The notes: generated by a model not told the origin, from the letters alone. A stretch of 64,000 nt of DNA from Pseudomonas nitroreducens (GCF_014204515.1 NZ_JACHLI010000005.1:252660-316659), one strand, 5' to 3'. Counted from the stretch's first letter, positions 27,733 through 36,062 are shown. Numbers and translations are program-made.

Positions 27733-28530
27733 ATGAAAAAATATCTGGCATCGCTGGTGATGGGCGTCTGCGCCCTGGTCAGCGTGAGTGCGGCCCAGGC
27801 CGGCGCCATCGATGAAGCGGCCAAGCGCGGCACCCTGCGTGTGGGCATGGACCCGACCTACATGCCGTTCGAGATGACCAACAAGCGCGGTCAGATCGTC
27901 GGCTTCGAAGTGGACCTGCTCAAGGCCATGGCCAAGTCCATGAACGTCAAGCTGGAGCTGGTCTCCACCGGTTACGACGGCATCATCCCGGCCCTGCTCA
28001 CCGACAAGTTCGACATGATCGGCTCGGGCATGACCCTGACCCAGGAACGCAACCTGCGCCTGAACTTCTCCGATCCCTTCATCGTGGTCGGCCAGACCCT
28101 GCTGATCCGCAAGGAGCTGCAAGGCGAGATCAAGTCCTACAAGGACCTGAACGACGCGAAATACCGCATCACCTCGAAGATCGGCACCACCGGCGAGTTC
28201 GTTGCCAAGAAGCAGCTGTCCAAGGCCCAGTACCACGGTTTCGACAACGAGCCCGAAGCGGTCATGGACGTGGTCAACGGCAAGGCCGACGCCTTCATCT
28301 ACGACTCGCCCTACAACGTCGTCGGCGTGAGCAAGTTCGGCGCCGGCAAGCTGGTGCACCTGGATCAGCCGTTCACCTACGAGCCGCTGGCCTTCGGCCT
28401 GAAGAAGGGCGACTACGACTCGATCAACTTCATCAACAACTTCCTCAAGCAGATCCGCGAAGACGGCACCTACGATCGCCTGCATGACAAGTGGTTCAAG
28501 AACACCGACTGGCTCAAGGACATGGAATAA
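27733..28530 (+). CDS. Polar amino-acid ABC transporter substrate-binding protein
   Basis: A 265-residue SBP_bac_3 protein with signal MKKYLASLVMGVCALVSVSAAQA. Typical pocket stretches are LRVGMDPTYMPFEM, GFEVDLLKAMAK and GSGMTLTQERNLRLNFS. The family imports polar or basic amino acids; the ligand is not evident. Permease and ATPase follow after a strong hairpin, which usually raises binding-protein dosage relative to the membrane parts. Confidence 0.9.
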   Translation: MKKYLASLVMGVCALVSVSAAQAGAIDEAAKRGTLRVGMDPTYMPFEMTNKRGQIVGFEVDLLKAMAKSMNVKLELVSTGYDGIIPALLTDKFDMIGSGMTLTQERNLRLNFSDPFIVVGQTLLIRKELQGEIKSYKDLNDAKYRITSKIGTTGEFVAKKQLSKAQYHGFDNEPEAVMDVVNGKADAFIYDSPYNVVGVSKFGAGKLVHLDQPFTYEPLAFGLKKGDYDSINFINNFLKQIREDGTYDRLHDKWFKNTDWLKDME

Positions 28531-28556
28531 TCCACGTCTGAAACTGGTTGACCCGA

Positions 28557-28590
28557 CGCGCAGGCCACAAGCCTGCGCGTTCGCATTTTC
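28557..28590 (+). terminator. Attenuator hairpin between binding protein and permease
   Basis: A perfect 9-bp stem CGCGCAGGC / GCCTGCGCG with a CACAA loop, followed by TTCGCATTTTC. It sits inside the operon, so it is likely a partial terminator or mRNA stabiliser. Confidence 0.65.
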
Positions 28591-28603
28591 ACGGTAGAGA
28601 TTC

Positions 28604-29566
28604 GTGGCTAGAACGAAACGCGCAACCTGGCCCTGGCACGGGCTGACCGGACTGATCCTGTTGCTGATCGGCCTGGCCCTCTGGTACTCCACTTCGCTGA
28701 TCTCCTACGAGTGGCGCTGGAACCGCGTCCCGCAGTACTTCGCCTACCAGGCGGAGGAGCCGCAGCGGGCCGACAGCATCTCGCGGGTGGAGAAGATCGA
28801 GGAGCAGGGCAGCGACGCCCGCGTCACCCTGGTGGACGAAGACGGCCAGCAGCAGGTGCTGAGCGTGGCTGCCGACAGCCTGCAGTTCTCCGAGAACGAC
28901 GACGTTGCCGAAGGCGATGTGGTCGGCTCGACCCGCCACTGGGCCGCCGGTCCGCTGGCCTGGGGGCTGTGGACGACGCTGTGGATCTCCTTCGTGTCCG
29001 GCGCGTTCGGCCTGTTCATCGGCCTGTTCACCGGTCTCTGCCGGTTGTCGAAGAACCCCACCCTGCACGACCTCTCGACCCTCTACGTCGAGCTGGTGCG
29101 CGGCACGCCGCTGCTGGTGCAGATATTCATCTTCTACTTCTTCATCGGCACCGTGCTGAACCTCTCCCGCGAGTTCGCCGGGGTCGCCGCGCTGGCGCTG
29201 TTCACCGGCGCCTACGTGGCCGAGATCGTCCGCGCCGGCGTGCAGTCCATCGCCCGCGGCCAGGACGAGGCCGCGCGTTCCCTGGGCCTTAACGCCGCGC
29301 AGTCGATGCGCCACGTGATCCTGCCGCAGGCCTTCAAGCGCGTGCTGCCGCCGCTGGCCGGGCAGTTCATCAGCCTGGTCAAGGACACGTCCCTGGTCTC
29401 GGTGATCGCCATCACCGAGCTGACCAAGAGCGGCCGCGAGGCGATCACCACCTCGTTCTCCACCTTCGAGATCTGGTTCTGCGTCGCCGCGCTCTACCTC
29501 GTCATCAACCTGCCGCTGTCGCATCTGGCGGGGCGCCTGGAGCGGAGGCTCGGCCAAAGTGATTGA
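28604..29566 (+). CDS. Polar amino-acid ABC transporter permease with N-terminal extension
   Basis: A 320-residue permease. The BPD_transp_1 part starts around residue 118 (WTTLWISFVSGAFGLFIGLF) and has the EAA loop EAARSLGLNAAQSMRHVILPQAFKRVLPP. Before it is one extra transmembrane helix (LTGLILLLIGLALWYS) and a ~75-residue polar segment, likely periplasmic, which is not part of ordinary HisM/GlnP permeases. The start is GTG 28604. The stop overlaps the ATPase start. Confidence 0.88.
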   Translation: MARTKRATWPWHGLTGLILLLIGLALWYSTSLISYEWRWNRVPQYFAYQAEEPQRADSISRVEKIEEQGSDARVTLVDEDGQQQVLSVAADSLQFSENDDVAEGDVVGSTRHWAAGPLAWGLWTTLWISFVSGAFGLFIGLFTGLCRLSKNPTLHDLSTLYVELVRGTPLLVQIFIFYFFIGTVLNLSREFAGVAALALFTGAYVAEIVRAGVQSIARGQDEAARSLGLNAAQSMRHVILPQAFKRVLPPLAGQFISLVKDTSLVSVIAITELTKSGREAITTSFSTFEIWFCVAALYLVINLPLSHLAGRLERRLGQSD

Positions 29567-30293
29567 AGTGCGTAACCTGACCAAGGTCTTCGACACCCGC
29601 GGGCAGGTCGTGCGCGCGGTGGACGATGTCACCACCGGCGTGGCCAAGGGCGAAGTGGTGGTGGTGATCGGGCCGTCCGGTTCGGGCAAGTCCACCTTCC
29701 TGCGCTGCCTGAACGGCCTGGAGGAGTTCGACTCGGGTTCGGTGAGCATCGACGGCGTCGATCTGTCCAACCCGAAGACCGACATCAACGCCTACCGCCG
29801 CGAAGTCGGCATGGTGTTCCAGCACTTCAACCTGTTCCCGCACATGACCGTGCTGGAAAACCTGTGCCTGGCGCAGAAAGTCGTGCGCAAGCGCGGCAAG
29901 GCCGAGCGCGAGGCCAAGGCCCGTGCGCTGCTGGAAAAGGTCGGCATCGGTCAGAAGGCCAACGAATATCCCTCGCGTCTCTCCGGCGGCCAGCAGCAGC
30001 GCGTGGCGATCGCCCGCGCGCTGTGCATGGAGCCGAAGGTGATGCTGTTCGACGAACCCACCTCGGCGCTCGACCCGGAAATGGTCGGCGAGGTGCTGGA
30101 CGTGATGAAGACCCTGGCGCTGGAAGGCATGACCATGGTCTGCGTGACCCACGAAATGGGCTTCGCCCGCGAAGTGGCGGACCGCGTGCTGTTCTTCGAC
30201 CACGGCAAGCTGCTGGAGGATGCCGCCCCGGCGGAGTTCTTCGCCCAGCCCAGGGACCCGCGCGCGCAGAGCTTCCTGCGGCAGGTGCTGTGA
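29559..30293 (+). CDS. Polar amino-acid ABC transporter ATP-binding protein
   Basis: A 244-residue GlnQ/HisP-type ATPase with Walker A GPSGSGKS, Q-loop MVFQHFNLFPH, signature LSGGQQQRVAIARAL, Walker B VMLFDEPTSALD and VTHEMGFA. The GTG start at 29559 lies within the end of the permease gene. A strong terminator follows 16 bases after the stop, ending the three-gene operon. Confidence 0.94.
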   Translation: MIEVRNLTKVFDTRGQVVRAVDDVTTGVAKGEVVVVIGPSGSGKSTFLRCLNGLEEFDSGSVSIDGVDLSNPKTDINAYRREVGMVFQHFNLFPHMTVLENLCLAQKVVRKRGKAEREAKARALLEKVGIGQKANEYPSRLSGGQQQRVAIARALCMEPKVMLFDEPTSALDPEMVGEVLDVMKTLALEGMTMVCVTHEMGFAREVADRVLFFDHGKLLEDAAPAEFFAQPRDPRAQSFLRQVL

Positions 30294-30309
30294 GTTTCGG
30301 GCCTTGCTG

Positions 30310-30335
30310 AAAAAGCCGCCTTCGGGCGGCTTTTT
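30310..30335 (+). terminator. Intrinsic terminator of the amino-acid ABC operon
   Basis: AAAAAGCCGCC-TTCG-GGCGGCTTTTT: GC stem, UUCG tetraloop and T run. Confidence 0.92.
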
Positions 30336-30359
30336 CATGTCCGTGCAACGGCGGTGCCC

Positions 30360-30430
30360 GTAGGAGCGGACTCTGTCCGCGATAGGTCCGCATCGCGTCG
30401 GAAGCCATCGCGGACGGAGTCCGCTCCTAC
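30360..30430. repeat. REP-like palindrome (GTAGGAGCGGACTCTGTCCGCGA...)
   Basis: GTAGGAGCGGACTCTGTCCGCGA and its near reverse complement TCGCGGACGGAGTCCGCTCCTAC face each other across ~25 bases, typical of a Pseudomonas REP pair. Confidence 0.8.
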
Positions 30431-30453
30431 GCTCACGGTCGGCTCTTGCGCTT

Positions 30454-30519
30454 GTAGGAGCGAGCTTGCTCGCGAACGGCAATGGCAGGGGGCTGGTTCG
30501 CGAGCAAGCTTGCTCCTAC
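30454..30519. repeat. REP-like palindrome (GTAGGAGCGAGCTTGCTCGCGAA...)
   Basis: GTAGGAGCGAGCTTGCTCGCGAA and TTCGCGAGCAAGCTTGCTCCTAC are inverted around ~20 bases. The same type recurs at 46912-46988. Confidence 0.85.
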
Positions 30520-30549
30520 AAAAAAGCCATCTGTGCGGAGGCAAACCGC

Positions 30550-30584
30550 GGGCAAAAAGAAACCGCCCCGAAGGGCGGTTTCTT
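30550..30584 (-). terminator. Intrinsic terminator of rhlE2
   Basis: On the minus strand AAGAAACCGCCC-TTCG-GGGCGGTTTCTT is followed by TTTTGCC, 9 bases beyond the helicase stop. Confidence 0.88.
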
Positions 30585-30592
30585 GCACAGCA

Positions 30593-32662
30593 TCAGTCGC
30601 GGTTGCGGGTCAGCAGCGCGGGACGCTCGGTCTTGCGGCGCGGTTCCAGCTCTTCGAGCTGCTCCGGCGTCGGGAAGCGGTCGGTGCGGACCAGATCGCG
30701 CTTGTTGATCACCACCGGCTGGCGGGTCGGCTTCGCGGCGCCGTACTCGCTCGGCTCGCGCAGCGGGGCGTCGTTCATGCGCGAAGCCGGAGCTTTGCCA
30801 CCGCGCTTGCGCTGGCCGGCCTTGCCCTGGGCGTTGCCGCCCTGGCCTTGACCCTGGGTGCGACCGCCGCCGTTAGGCTTCTTGGCGGCACGGCCCTGAC
30901 CTTGACCTTGACCCTGGCCACGGCCTTGGCCGCTTCCGCCCTGGCCGCCGCCCTGACCACCCTGGCCACGAGCGCGTTGCTGGCCCTGGCCCTGGTTCTG
31001 GCCTTGGGCTTGACCCTGGCCCTGGCCGCCACGGCGGCGTTGGCCGCGAGGCTGGTCCTTGTCCGGGAACGGGCTGACGTAGTCGGCGCGGTTGCCGAAG
31101 TTGTCGAAGTCGTCGTCGAGGAATTCTTCCGGATCGCGATTGCCGTTGGCCTCGGCCTTCGGTGCGCGAGCCGGTCTGGCCTGCTGCTGGCGGCCCTGCT
31201 CCTGCTGGCGCGGCTGACGGGGTTCGCGCGGCTCGCGAGCCTGGGCGTTGGCATTCGGCTGAGCATCGCTGCCCTGGCCGTCGCCCTTCTTCTTGCCGCG
31301 ACCGCCACGACGGCGGCGCTTGCCGGCCGGCTTGTCGCCGTCGGCGGCTTCGCCTTCAGCGCTGGGCGCGGCGTTCTGCTGCTCTTCGGCGTGCGGCTGT
31401 TGCGGCTTGTCCTTGTTGCGGTCCTTGCGCTCGCCGCGCTTGGCCTTGTCCTTGCGCGGCTGGCGCTGCGGGGCTTCCTTCGGCTCGGGCTGCTGGGCTT
31501 CCGGCAGCACGCTGTCGGGGTCGAAGCCCTGCATGTCGCCATCGGGGATGCGCTGCTTGGTCAGGCGCTCGATGGCCTTGAGCAGCTTGTCCTCGTCCGG
31601 CGCCACCAGCGAGATGGCTTCACCGGTACGACCGGCGCGGCCGGTACGGCCGATGCGGTGGACGTAGTCTTCCTCGACGTTGGGCAGCTCGTAGTTGACC
31701 ACGTGGGGCAGCTGGTCGATGTCCAGGCCGCGGGCGGCGATGTCGGTAGCGACCAGGATGCGTACATCGTTGGCCTTGAAGTCGGCCAGGGCCTTGGTGC
31801 GCGCATTCTGGCTCTTGTTGCCGTGGATCGCGGCAGCCGGCAGGCCGTGCTTGGTCAGGTACTCGGCCAGGCGGTTGGCGCCGTGCTTGGTGCGGGTGAA
31901 CACCAGCACCTGCTCCCAGGCGCCCATGGTCACCAGGTGCGCCAGCAGGGCGCGCTTCTGTACGGACGGAATGCGGAACACGCGCTGTTCGATACGCTCG
32001 ACGGTGGTGTTCGGCGGGGTGACCTCGATGCGCTCCGGGTTGTGCAGCAGCTTGTTGGTGAGGTCGATGATGTCTTTCGAGAAGGTCGCCGAGAACAGCA
32101 GGTTCTGGCGCTTGGCCGGCAGCTTGGCGAGGACCTTCTTCACATCGTGGATGAAGCCCATGTCGAGCATGCGGTCGGCTTCGTCGAGGACGAGGATTTC
32201 CACGCGGGACAGGTCGACGCTGCCCTGACCGATCAGGTCGAGCAGGCGGCCGGGGCAGGCGACGAGCACGTCGACGCCCTTGGACATGGCCTGCACCTGC
32301 GGATTCATGCCGACGCCGCCGAAGATGCAGGCGCTCTTCAGGGGCAGGTCGCGGGCGTAGACCTTGAAGCTGTCATGCACCTGGGCAGCCAGCTCGCGGG
32401 TCGGGGTCAGTACCAGGACGCGGGCCTGGCGCGGGCCGTGGCGGTGTTCGCGGTCCGGGTGGCCTTCGGGGAACAGGCGTTCGAGGACCGGGAGGGCAAA
32501 GCCGCCGGTCTTGCCGGTGCCGGTCTGGGCGGCAACCATGAGGTCGCGGCCTTGCAGTACGGCGGGGATGGCGCGTTCCTGAACGGGAGTGGGGCGCGCG
32601 TAGCCGGCGGCTTCAACGGCGCCAGCCAGGGCCTCGGAGAGACCGAGGGAAGTAAAGGACAT
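30593..32662 (-). CDS. rhlE2: DEAD-box RNA helicase RhlE2 with long disordered tail
   Basis: A 689-residue ATP-dependent RNA helicase. Core motifs: Q motif PTPVQERAIP, Walker A AQTGTGKT (45-52), PTRELA, DEAD (160-163), SAT, and HRIGRTGRAGR. After about residue 385 comes a ~300-residue basic, Gln/Gly/Arg-rich low-complexity tail, with a GQGQ/GGQG tract around 560-620. In P. aeruginosa the long-tailed RhlE2 is reported to act in RNA decay with RNase E through this tail; the shorter RhlE1 is the alternative assignment. A 7-bp hairpin GCCGGCA/TGCCGGC sits at 32678-32694 in the leader. Confidence 0.88.
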   Translation of the reverse strand: MSFTSLGLSEALAGAVEAAGYARPTPVQERAIPAVLQGRDLMVAAQTGTGKTGGFALPVLERLFPEGHPDREHRHGPRQARVLVLTPTRELAAQVHDSFKVYARDLPLKSACIFGGVGMNPQVQAMSKGVDVLVACPGRLLDLIGQGSVDLSRVEILVLDEADRMLDMGFIHDVKKVLAKLPAKRQNLLFSATFSKDIIDLTNKLLHNPERIEVTPPNTTVERIEQRVFRIPSVQKRALLAHLVTMGAWEQVLVFTRTKHGANRLAEYLTKHGLPAAAIHGNKSQNARTKALADFKANDVRILVATDIAARGLDIDQLPHVVNYELPNVEEDYVHRIGRTGRAGRTGEAISLVAPDEDKLLKAIERLTKQRIPDGDMQGFDPDSVLPEAQQPEPKEAPQRQPRKDKAKRGERKDRNKDKPQQPHAEEQQNAAPSAEGEAADGDKPAGKRRRRGGRGKKKGDGQGSDAQPNANAQAREPREPRQPRQQEQGRQQQARPARAPKAEANGNRDPEEFLDDDFDNFGNRADYVSPFPDKDQPRGQRRRGGQGQGQAQGQNQGQGQQRARGQGGQGGGQGGSGQGRGQGQGQGQGRAAKKPNGGGRTQGQGQGGNAQGKAGQRKRGGKAPASRMNDAPLREPSEYGAAKPTRQPVVINKRDLVRTDRFPTPEQLEELEPRRKTERPALLTRNRD

Positions 32663-32816
32663 GCGGGGTTCCTGTAGGCCGGCAACCTGCCGGCTCGAGG
32701 GCGCGTGATTTCAAGCTCGGGGCGAGCGCTCAGCCGTTGGCTGGAAGCACCCCGTCCACGATACGCCGGCGTTGCGCTGGCCGGGATCGCGGACGGTAAG
32801 CCCGGAGCAATGATCC

Positions 32817-33665
32817 TCAGCGGGGGAGCTTGAGGTTGTTCCAGAGCGCCAGGCTGGGTTCAGCCTGGTTCAGGGTGTAGAAATGCAGACCCGGTGCGCC
32901 GCCTTCGAGGAGGCGTTCGCACATATCGGTAATGACCTGCTCACCAAAGGCCTGGATGCTGGCGATGTCGTCGCCGTAGGCTTCCAGCTGCTTGCGAATC
33001 CAACGAGGGATTTCCGCGCCACAGGCGTCGGAGAAGCGGGCCAGTTTGGTGTAGTTGGTGATCGGCATGATACCCGGTACGACCGGAATGCTGACACCGA
33101 GTTTCTCCGCACGCTCGACAAAATGGAAGTAGCTGTCGGCGTTGAAGAAGTATTGTGTGATGGCAGAGTCGGCGCCGGCTTTGACCTTGCGCACGAAATT
33201 CGCCAAATCATCCTCGAAATTGCGCGCTTGCGGGTGAACTTCCGGATAGGCGGCAACTTCGATGTGGAAGTGGTCGCCGGTTTCGGCGCGGATGAATTCC
33301 ACCAGTTCGTTGGCGTAGCGCAGCTCGCCACTGGCCATGCCCATGCCCGAGGGCAGGTCGCCGCGCAGGGCGACGATGCGGCGGATGCCGGAGTCCTTGT
33401 AGTGCGCCAGCAGGGCGCGCAGCTCGGCCTTGGTGTCGCCGACGCAGGACAGGTGCGGTGCGGTCGGCACCTGCACTTCGCCGTCCAGCTGCAGCACGGT
33501 AGTCAGGGTGCGGTCACGGGTGGAGCCGCCGGCACCGTAGGTGCAGGAGAAGAAGTCGGGCTTCTTCGCGGCCAGCTGGCGCGCGGTGGCCAGCAGTTTT
33601 TCATGGCCGGCCTCGGTCTTGGCGGGGAAGAACTCGAAGCTGAAACGGCGTTCTTTCTGACTCAT
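32817..33665 (-). CDS. metF: 5,10-methylenetetrahydrofolate reductase
   Basis: MetF reduces methylene-THF to methyl-THF, the methyl donor for methionine synthesis. The 282-residue flavoprotein starts MSQKERRFSFEFFPAKTEAG and carries the family segments FEFFPAKT, SCTYGAGGSTRDRT, VALRGD and YFFNAD. Start ATG 33665 with AAGGAAC upstream. It is third in the minus-strand run ahcY - HD - metF, 54 bases after the HD gene, so it is probably under the SAH riboswitch. Confidence 0.95.
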   Translation of the reverse strand: MSQKERRFSFEFFPAKTEAGHEKLLATARQLAAKKPDFFSCTYGAGGSTRDRTLTTVLQLDGEVQVPTAPHLSCVGDTKAELRALLAHYKDSGIRRIVALRGDLPSGMGMASGELRYANELVEFIRAETGDHFHIEVAAYPEVHPQARNFEDDLANFVRKVKAGADSAITQYFFNADSYFHFVERAEKLGVSIPVVPGIMPITNYTKLARFSDACGAEIPRWIRKQLEAYGDDIASIQAFGEQVITDMCERLLEGGAPGLHFYTLNQAEPSLALWNNLKLPR

Positions 33666-33719
33666 GGTCGTTCCTTCGGCGCCGCGTCATCGCGTGGCTG
33701 CCGGCATGTGCCGTCGACT

Positions 33720-34250
33720 TCAGAAGTAACGGCGGTAGTTGTCTATCTTCGCGCGCAGTCGCTCGGCGCTGGGCTCGTGCGCATGGCCGAGAACGGCCAG
33801 GATGCGCTGCGACTCCACGTGGTAGTCGGCGATCTTGCTCCGCGCCCAGGTCGAGGGTGGCGGCTGCAGGTTGGTGATCCGGTCGCACAGCTCGACGATC
33901 GCATACTGCGGCGCGCCGGTCGCCAGTCTGTCCAGGTAGGTTTCCAGCGGCAGCTTGCCGCCTTCGACCACCTTGCTCAGGTGCTGGGCACCCTGGGCGA
34001 CGAACTCGCCGAAACGCGTCTGCAGTTGGTCGAAGCTCACCGGGGTGTCTTCGAGCACGTCGTGCAGCAGGGCGATCTGGATCGTCTCCGCCAGGCGCTG
34101 GATGGGCGCTTCGCGGTCGGCGACCAGCACTTCATTGGCCACCATCGCCAGGTGGACCGCGTAGGGCAGCGGCGAGGCGGTCAGCGTCTGTCCGGCGTGT
34201 GCGCCGGCGGCGAAGAGCCAGGCTTCGTTGTAGCTGTCCTGCAGGTCCAT
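33720..34250 (-). CDS. HD-domain hydrolase, MESH1/SpoT-like
   Basis: A 176-residue stand-alone HD protein. It has the full metal and catalytic pattern of (p)ppGpp hydrolases: His33 in PYAVHLAMVA, His63-Asp64 and Glu67-Asp68 in LLHDVLEDT, and Asp123 in VELCDRITNL. No synthetase, TGS or ACT domain is present, so it resembles a small alarmone hydrolase or the MESH1 group. I chose ATG 34250 (GGAAGA 8 bases upstream); a start at 34307 would add 19 residues. It lies between ahcY and metF in one operon. Substrate could be ppGpp, NADPH or another nucleotide (inference). Confidence 0.8.
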   Translation of the reverse strand: MDLQDSYNEAWLFAAGAHAGQTLTASPLPYAVHLAMVANEVLVADREAPIQRLAETIQIALLHDVLEDTPVSFDQLQTRFGEFVAQGAQHLSKVVEGGKLPLETYLDRLATGAPQYAIVELCDRITNLQPPPSTWARSKIADYHVESQRILAVLGHAHEPSAERLRAKIDNYRRYF

Positions 34251-34308
34251 GCGGCGGTCTTCCAGATGGCAAAGAGGGCAGACGATTGCTCGCCTGCCCT
34301 CTGGCACA

Positions 34309-35718
34309 TCAGTAGCGGTAGGTGTCCGGCTTGAACGGGCCTTCCACGGTCACGCCGATGTACTCGGCCTGTTTCGGGGTCAGCTGGGTGACCACGCCAC
34401 CGAAGCCTTTGACCATCTCCAGGGCCACTTCCTCGTCGAGCTTCTTGGGCAGTACTTCGACGGTCAGACGCTGGGCCTTCTTCTCGGCGGAGAGGTCGGC
34501 GTACTTCTGCTCGAACAGGAAGATCTGCGCCAGCACCTGGTTGGCGAAGGAGCCGTCCATGATGCGGCTCGGGTGGCCGGTGGCGTTGCCCAGGTTCACC
34601 AGGCGGCCTTCGGCCAGCAGGATCAGGTAGTCGTCGTTGGCCGGATCGAAATCGCCAGCGCCGGTGCGGTGGATCTTGTGCACCTGCGGCTTCACTTCTT
34701 CCCAGGCCCAGGTCTTGCGCATGAAGGCGGTGTCGATCTCGTTGTCGAAGTGACCGATGTTGCACACCACGGCGCGCTTCTTCAGCGCCTTGAGCATGCC
34801 GGCGTCGCAGACGTTGACGTTGCCGGTGGTGGTGACGATCAGGTCGATCTTGCCCAGCAGGGCGGCGTCAACGCTGGCTTCGGTGCCGTCGTTCAGGCCG
34901 TTCTTGTACGGGGAGACCAGCTCGAAGCCGTCCATGCAGGCCTGCATGGCGCAGATCGGGTCGACTTCGGAAACCTTGACGATCATGCCTTCCTGGCGCA
35001 GGGACTGGGCGGAGCCCTTGCCCACGTCGCCGTAGCCGATCACCAGGGCCTGCTTGCCCGACAGCAGGTGGTCGGTGCCGCGCTTGATGGCGTCGTTCAG
35101 GCTGTGACGGCAGCCGTACTTGTTGTCGTTCTTGCTCTTGGTGACCGCGTCGTTGACGTTGATCGCCGGGACTTTCAGGGTGCCGGCCTTGAGCATGTCG
35201 AGCAGACGGTGCACACCGGTGGTGGTCTCTTCGGTGACGCCGTGGATGCGCTCGAGCATCTGCGGGTATTTCTTGTGCAGGATTTCGGTCAGGTCGCCGC
35301 CATCGTCCAGCACCATGTTGGCGTCCCACGGCTGGCCATCTTTCAGGATGGTCTGCTCGATGCACCACTCGTACTCAGCTTCCGTCTCGCCCTTCCAGGC
35401 GAATACCGGGATGCCGGCGGCAGCGATGGCGGCAGCGGCCTGGTCCTGGGTGGAGAAGATGTTGCAGGACGACCAGCGCACTTCGGCACCCAGGGCGGTC
35501 AGCGTCTCGATCAGCACGCCGGTCTGGATGGTCATGTGGATGCAGCCGAGGATCTTCGCGCCCTTGAGCGGCTGGCTGGCGGCGTACTTGCGGCGCAGGC
35601 CCATCAGTGCCGGCATTTCGGACTCGGCGATGATCAGCTCGCGGCGGCCCCAGGCGGCCAGGGAAATGTCGGCGACTTTAAAGTCGGTGAAACCGGCAGG
35701 CGTGTTAACAGCGCTCAT
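34309..35718 (-). CDS. ahcY: Adenosylhomocysteinase
   Basis: AhcY (SahH) splits S-adenosylhomocysteine to adenosine and homocysteine, relieving inhibition of methyltransferases. The 469-residue protein has the NAD-binding GYGDVGKG, the SWS-like SSCNIFSTQD segment, VTKSKNDNKYGC, and the C-terminal KPDTYRY that reaches the neighbouring subunit. Start MSAVNTPAGF at 35718 with GGAG upstream; a longer ORF reads into the riboswitch and is rejected. First gene of the operon with the HD hydrolase and metF. Confidence 0.97.
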   Translation of the reverse strand: MSAVNTPAGFTDFKVADISLAAWGRRELIIAESEMPALMGLRRKYAASQPLKGAKILGCIHMTIQTGVLIETLTALGAEVRWSSCNIFSTQDQAAAAIAAAGIPVFAWKGETEAEYEWCIEQTILKDGQPWDANMVLDDGGDLTEILHKKYPQMLERIHGVTEETTTGVHRLLDMLKAGTLKVPAINVNDAVTKSKNDNKYGCRHSLNDAIKRGTDHLLSGKQALVIGYGDVGKGSAQSLRQEGMIVKVSEVDPICAMQACMDGFELVSPYKNGLNDGTEASVDAALLGKIDLIVTTTGNVNVCDAGMLKALKKRAVVCNIGHFDNEIDTAFMRKTWAWEEVKPQVHKIHRTGAGDFDPANDDYLILLAEGRLVNLGNATGHPSRIMDGSFANQVLAQIFLFEQKYADLSAEKKAQRLTVEVLPKKLDEEVALEMVKGFGGVVTQLTPKQAEYIGVTVEGPFKPDTYRY

Positions 35719-35741
35719 GCGTAACTCCATTCGTTGTCTGC

Positions 35742-35848
35742 GAATGGGCGCCGTTGATGCGTTTGGCGATCGGTGAAACCGACCGTGACGCGCCCCATCC
35801 GAGCCTGACAAGCCGAAGCGAATCGACCTGCTGCAGCGCCCCTCGGAC
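35742..35848 (-). promoter_or_regulatory. S-adenosylhomocysteine (SAH) riboswitch
   Basis: On the minus strand the leader has the conserved blocks in order: CCGAGGGGCGCTGCAGC, then GTCAGGCTCGG (pairing CCGAG with CTCGG for P1), a variable hairpin (CGGTCGGTTTCACCGATCG), and CAACGGCGCCC, whose GCGCCC can pair with GGGCGC of the first block as the pseudoknot. This matches the SAH riboswitch known upstream of Pseudomonas ahcY. It ends about 24 bases before the ahcY start. Binding of SAH is expected to raise expression of ahcY and its co-transcribed genes. Confidence 0.93.
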
Positions 35849-35880
35849 AGGTGGCGGGAACGACCGGACAGTGCCGGCCG

Positions 35881-36062
35881 CTAGTGAAGCCTGCGGATTA
35901 TAGCCATGGCGCATGACAAGCCAAAGGCTTTTGGTCGCGTTCGCGCAGTGGATCGCGTCCGGGATCCCCGTCGCGCCCGCGCCAGGGGCCGTGAAAACCC
36001 TGGCGCGGGCGTCGTTGCGGGGATCGGGGGCGCCCGCAGAGGGCGGGCGCCGATTGTCAGTC
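35881..36062. other. Non-coding gap with strong hairpins
   Basis: No credible gene. It contains the ahcY promoter side and two GC hairpins: CCCGCGCCAGGG...CCCTGGCGCGGG at about 35976-36009 (12-bp perfect stem, ~10-base loop) and GGGGGCGCCCGC-AGAG-GGCGGGCGCC near 36026-36050. Neither has a clear T run; they may act as a terminator for one of the flanking units or be extragenic palindromes. Confidence 0.45.

Noticed and set aside
30482..32677. 731-codon open frame antisense to rhlE2
   Set aside because: The helicase on the other strand has all DEAD-box motifs; the antisense product is an Ala/Leu-rich artefact of the GC-rich repeats.
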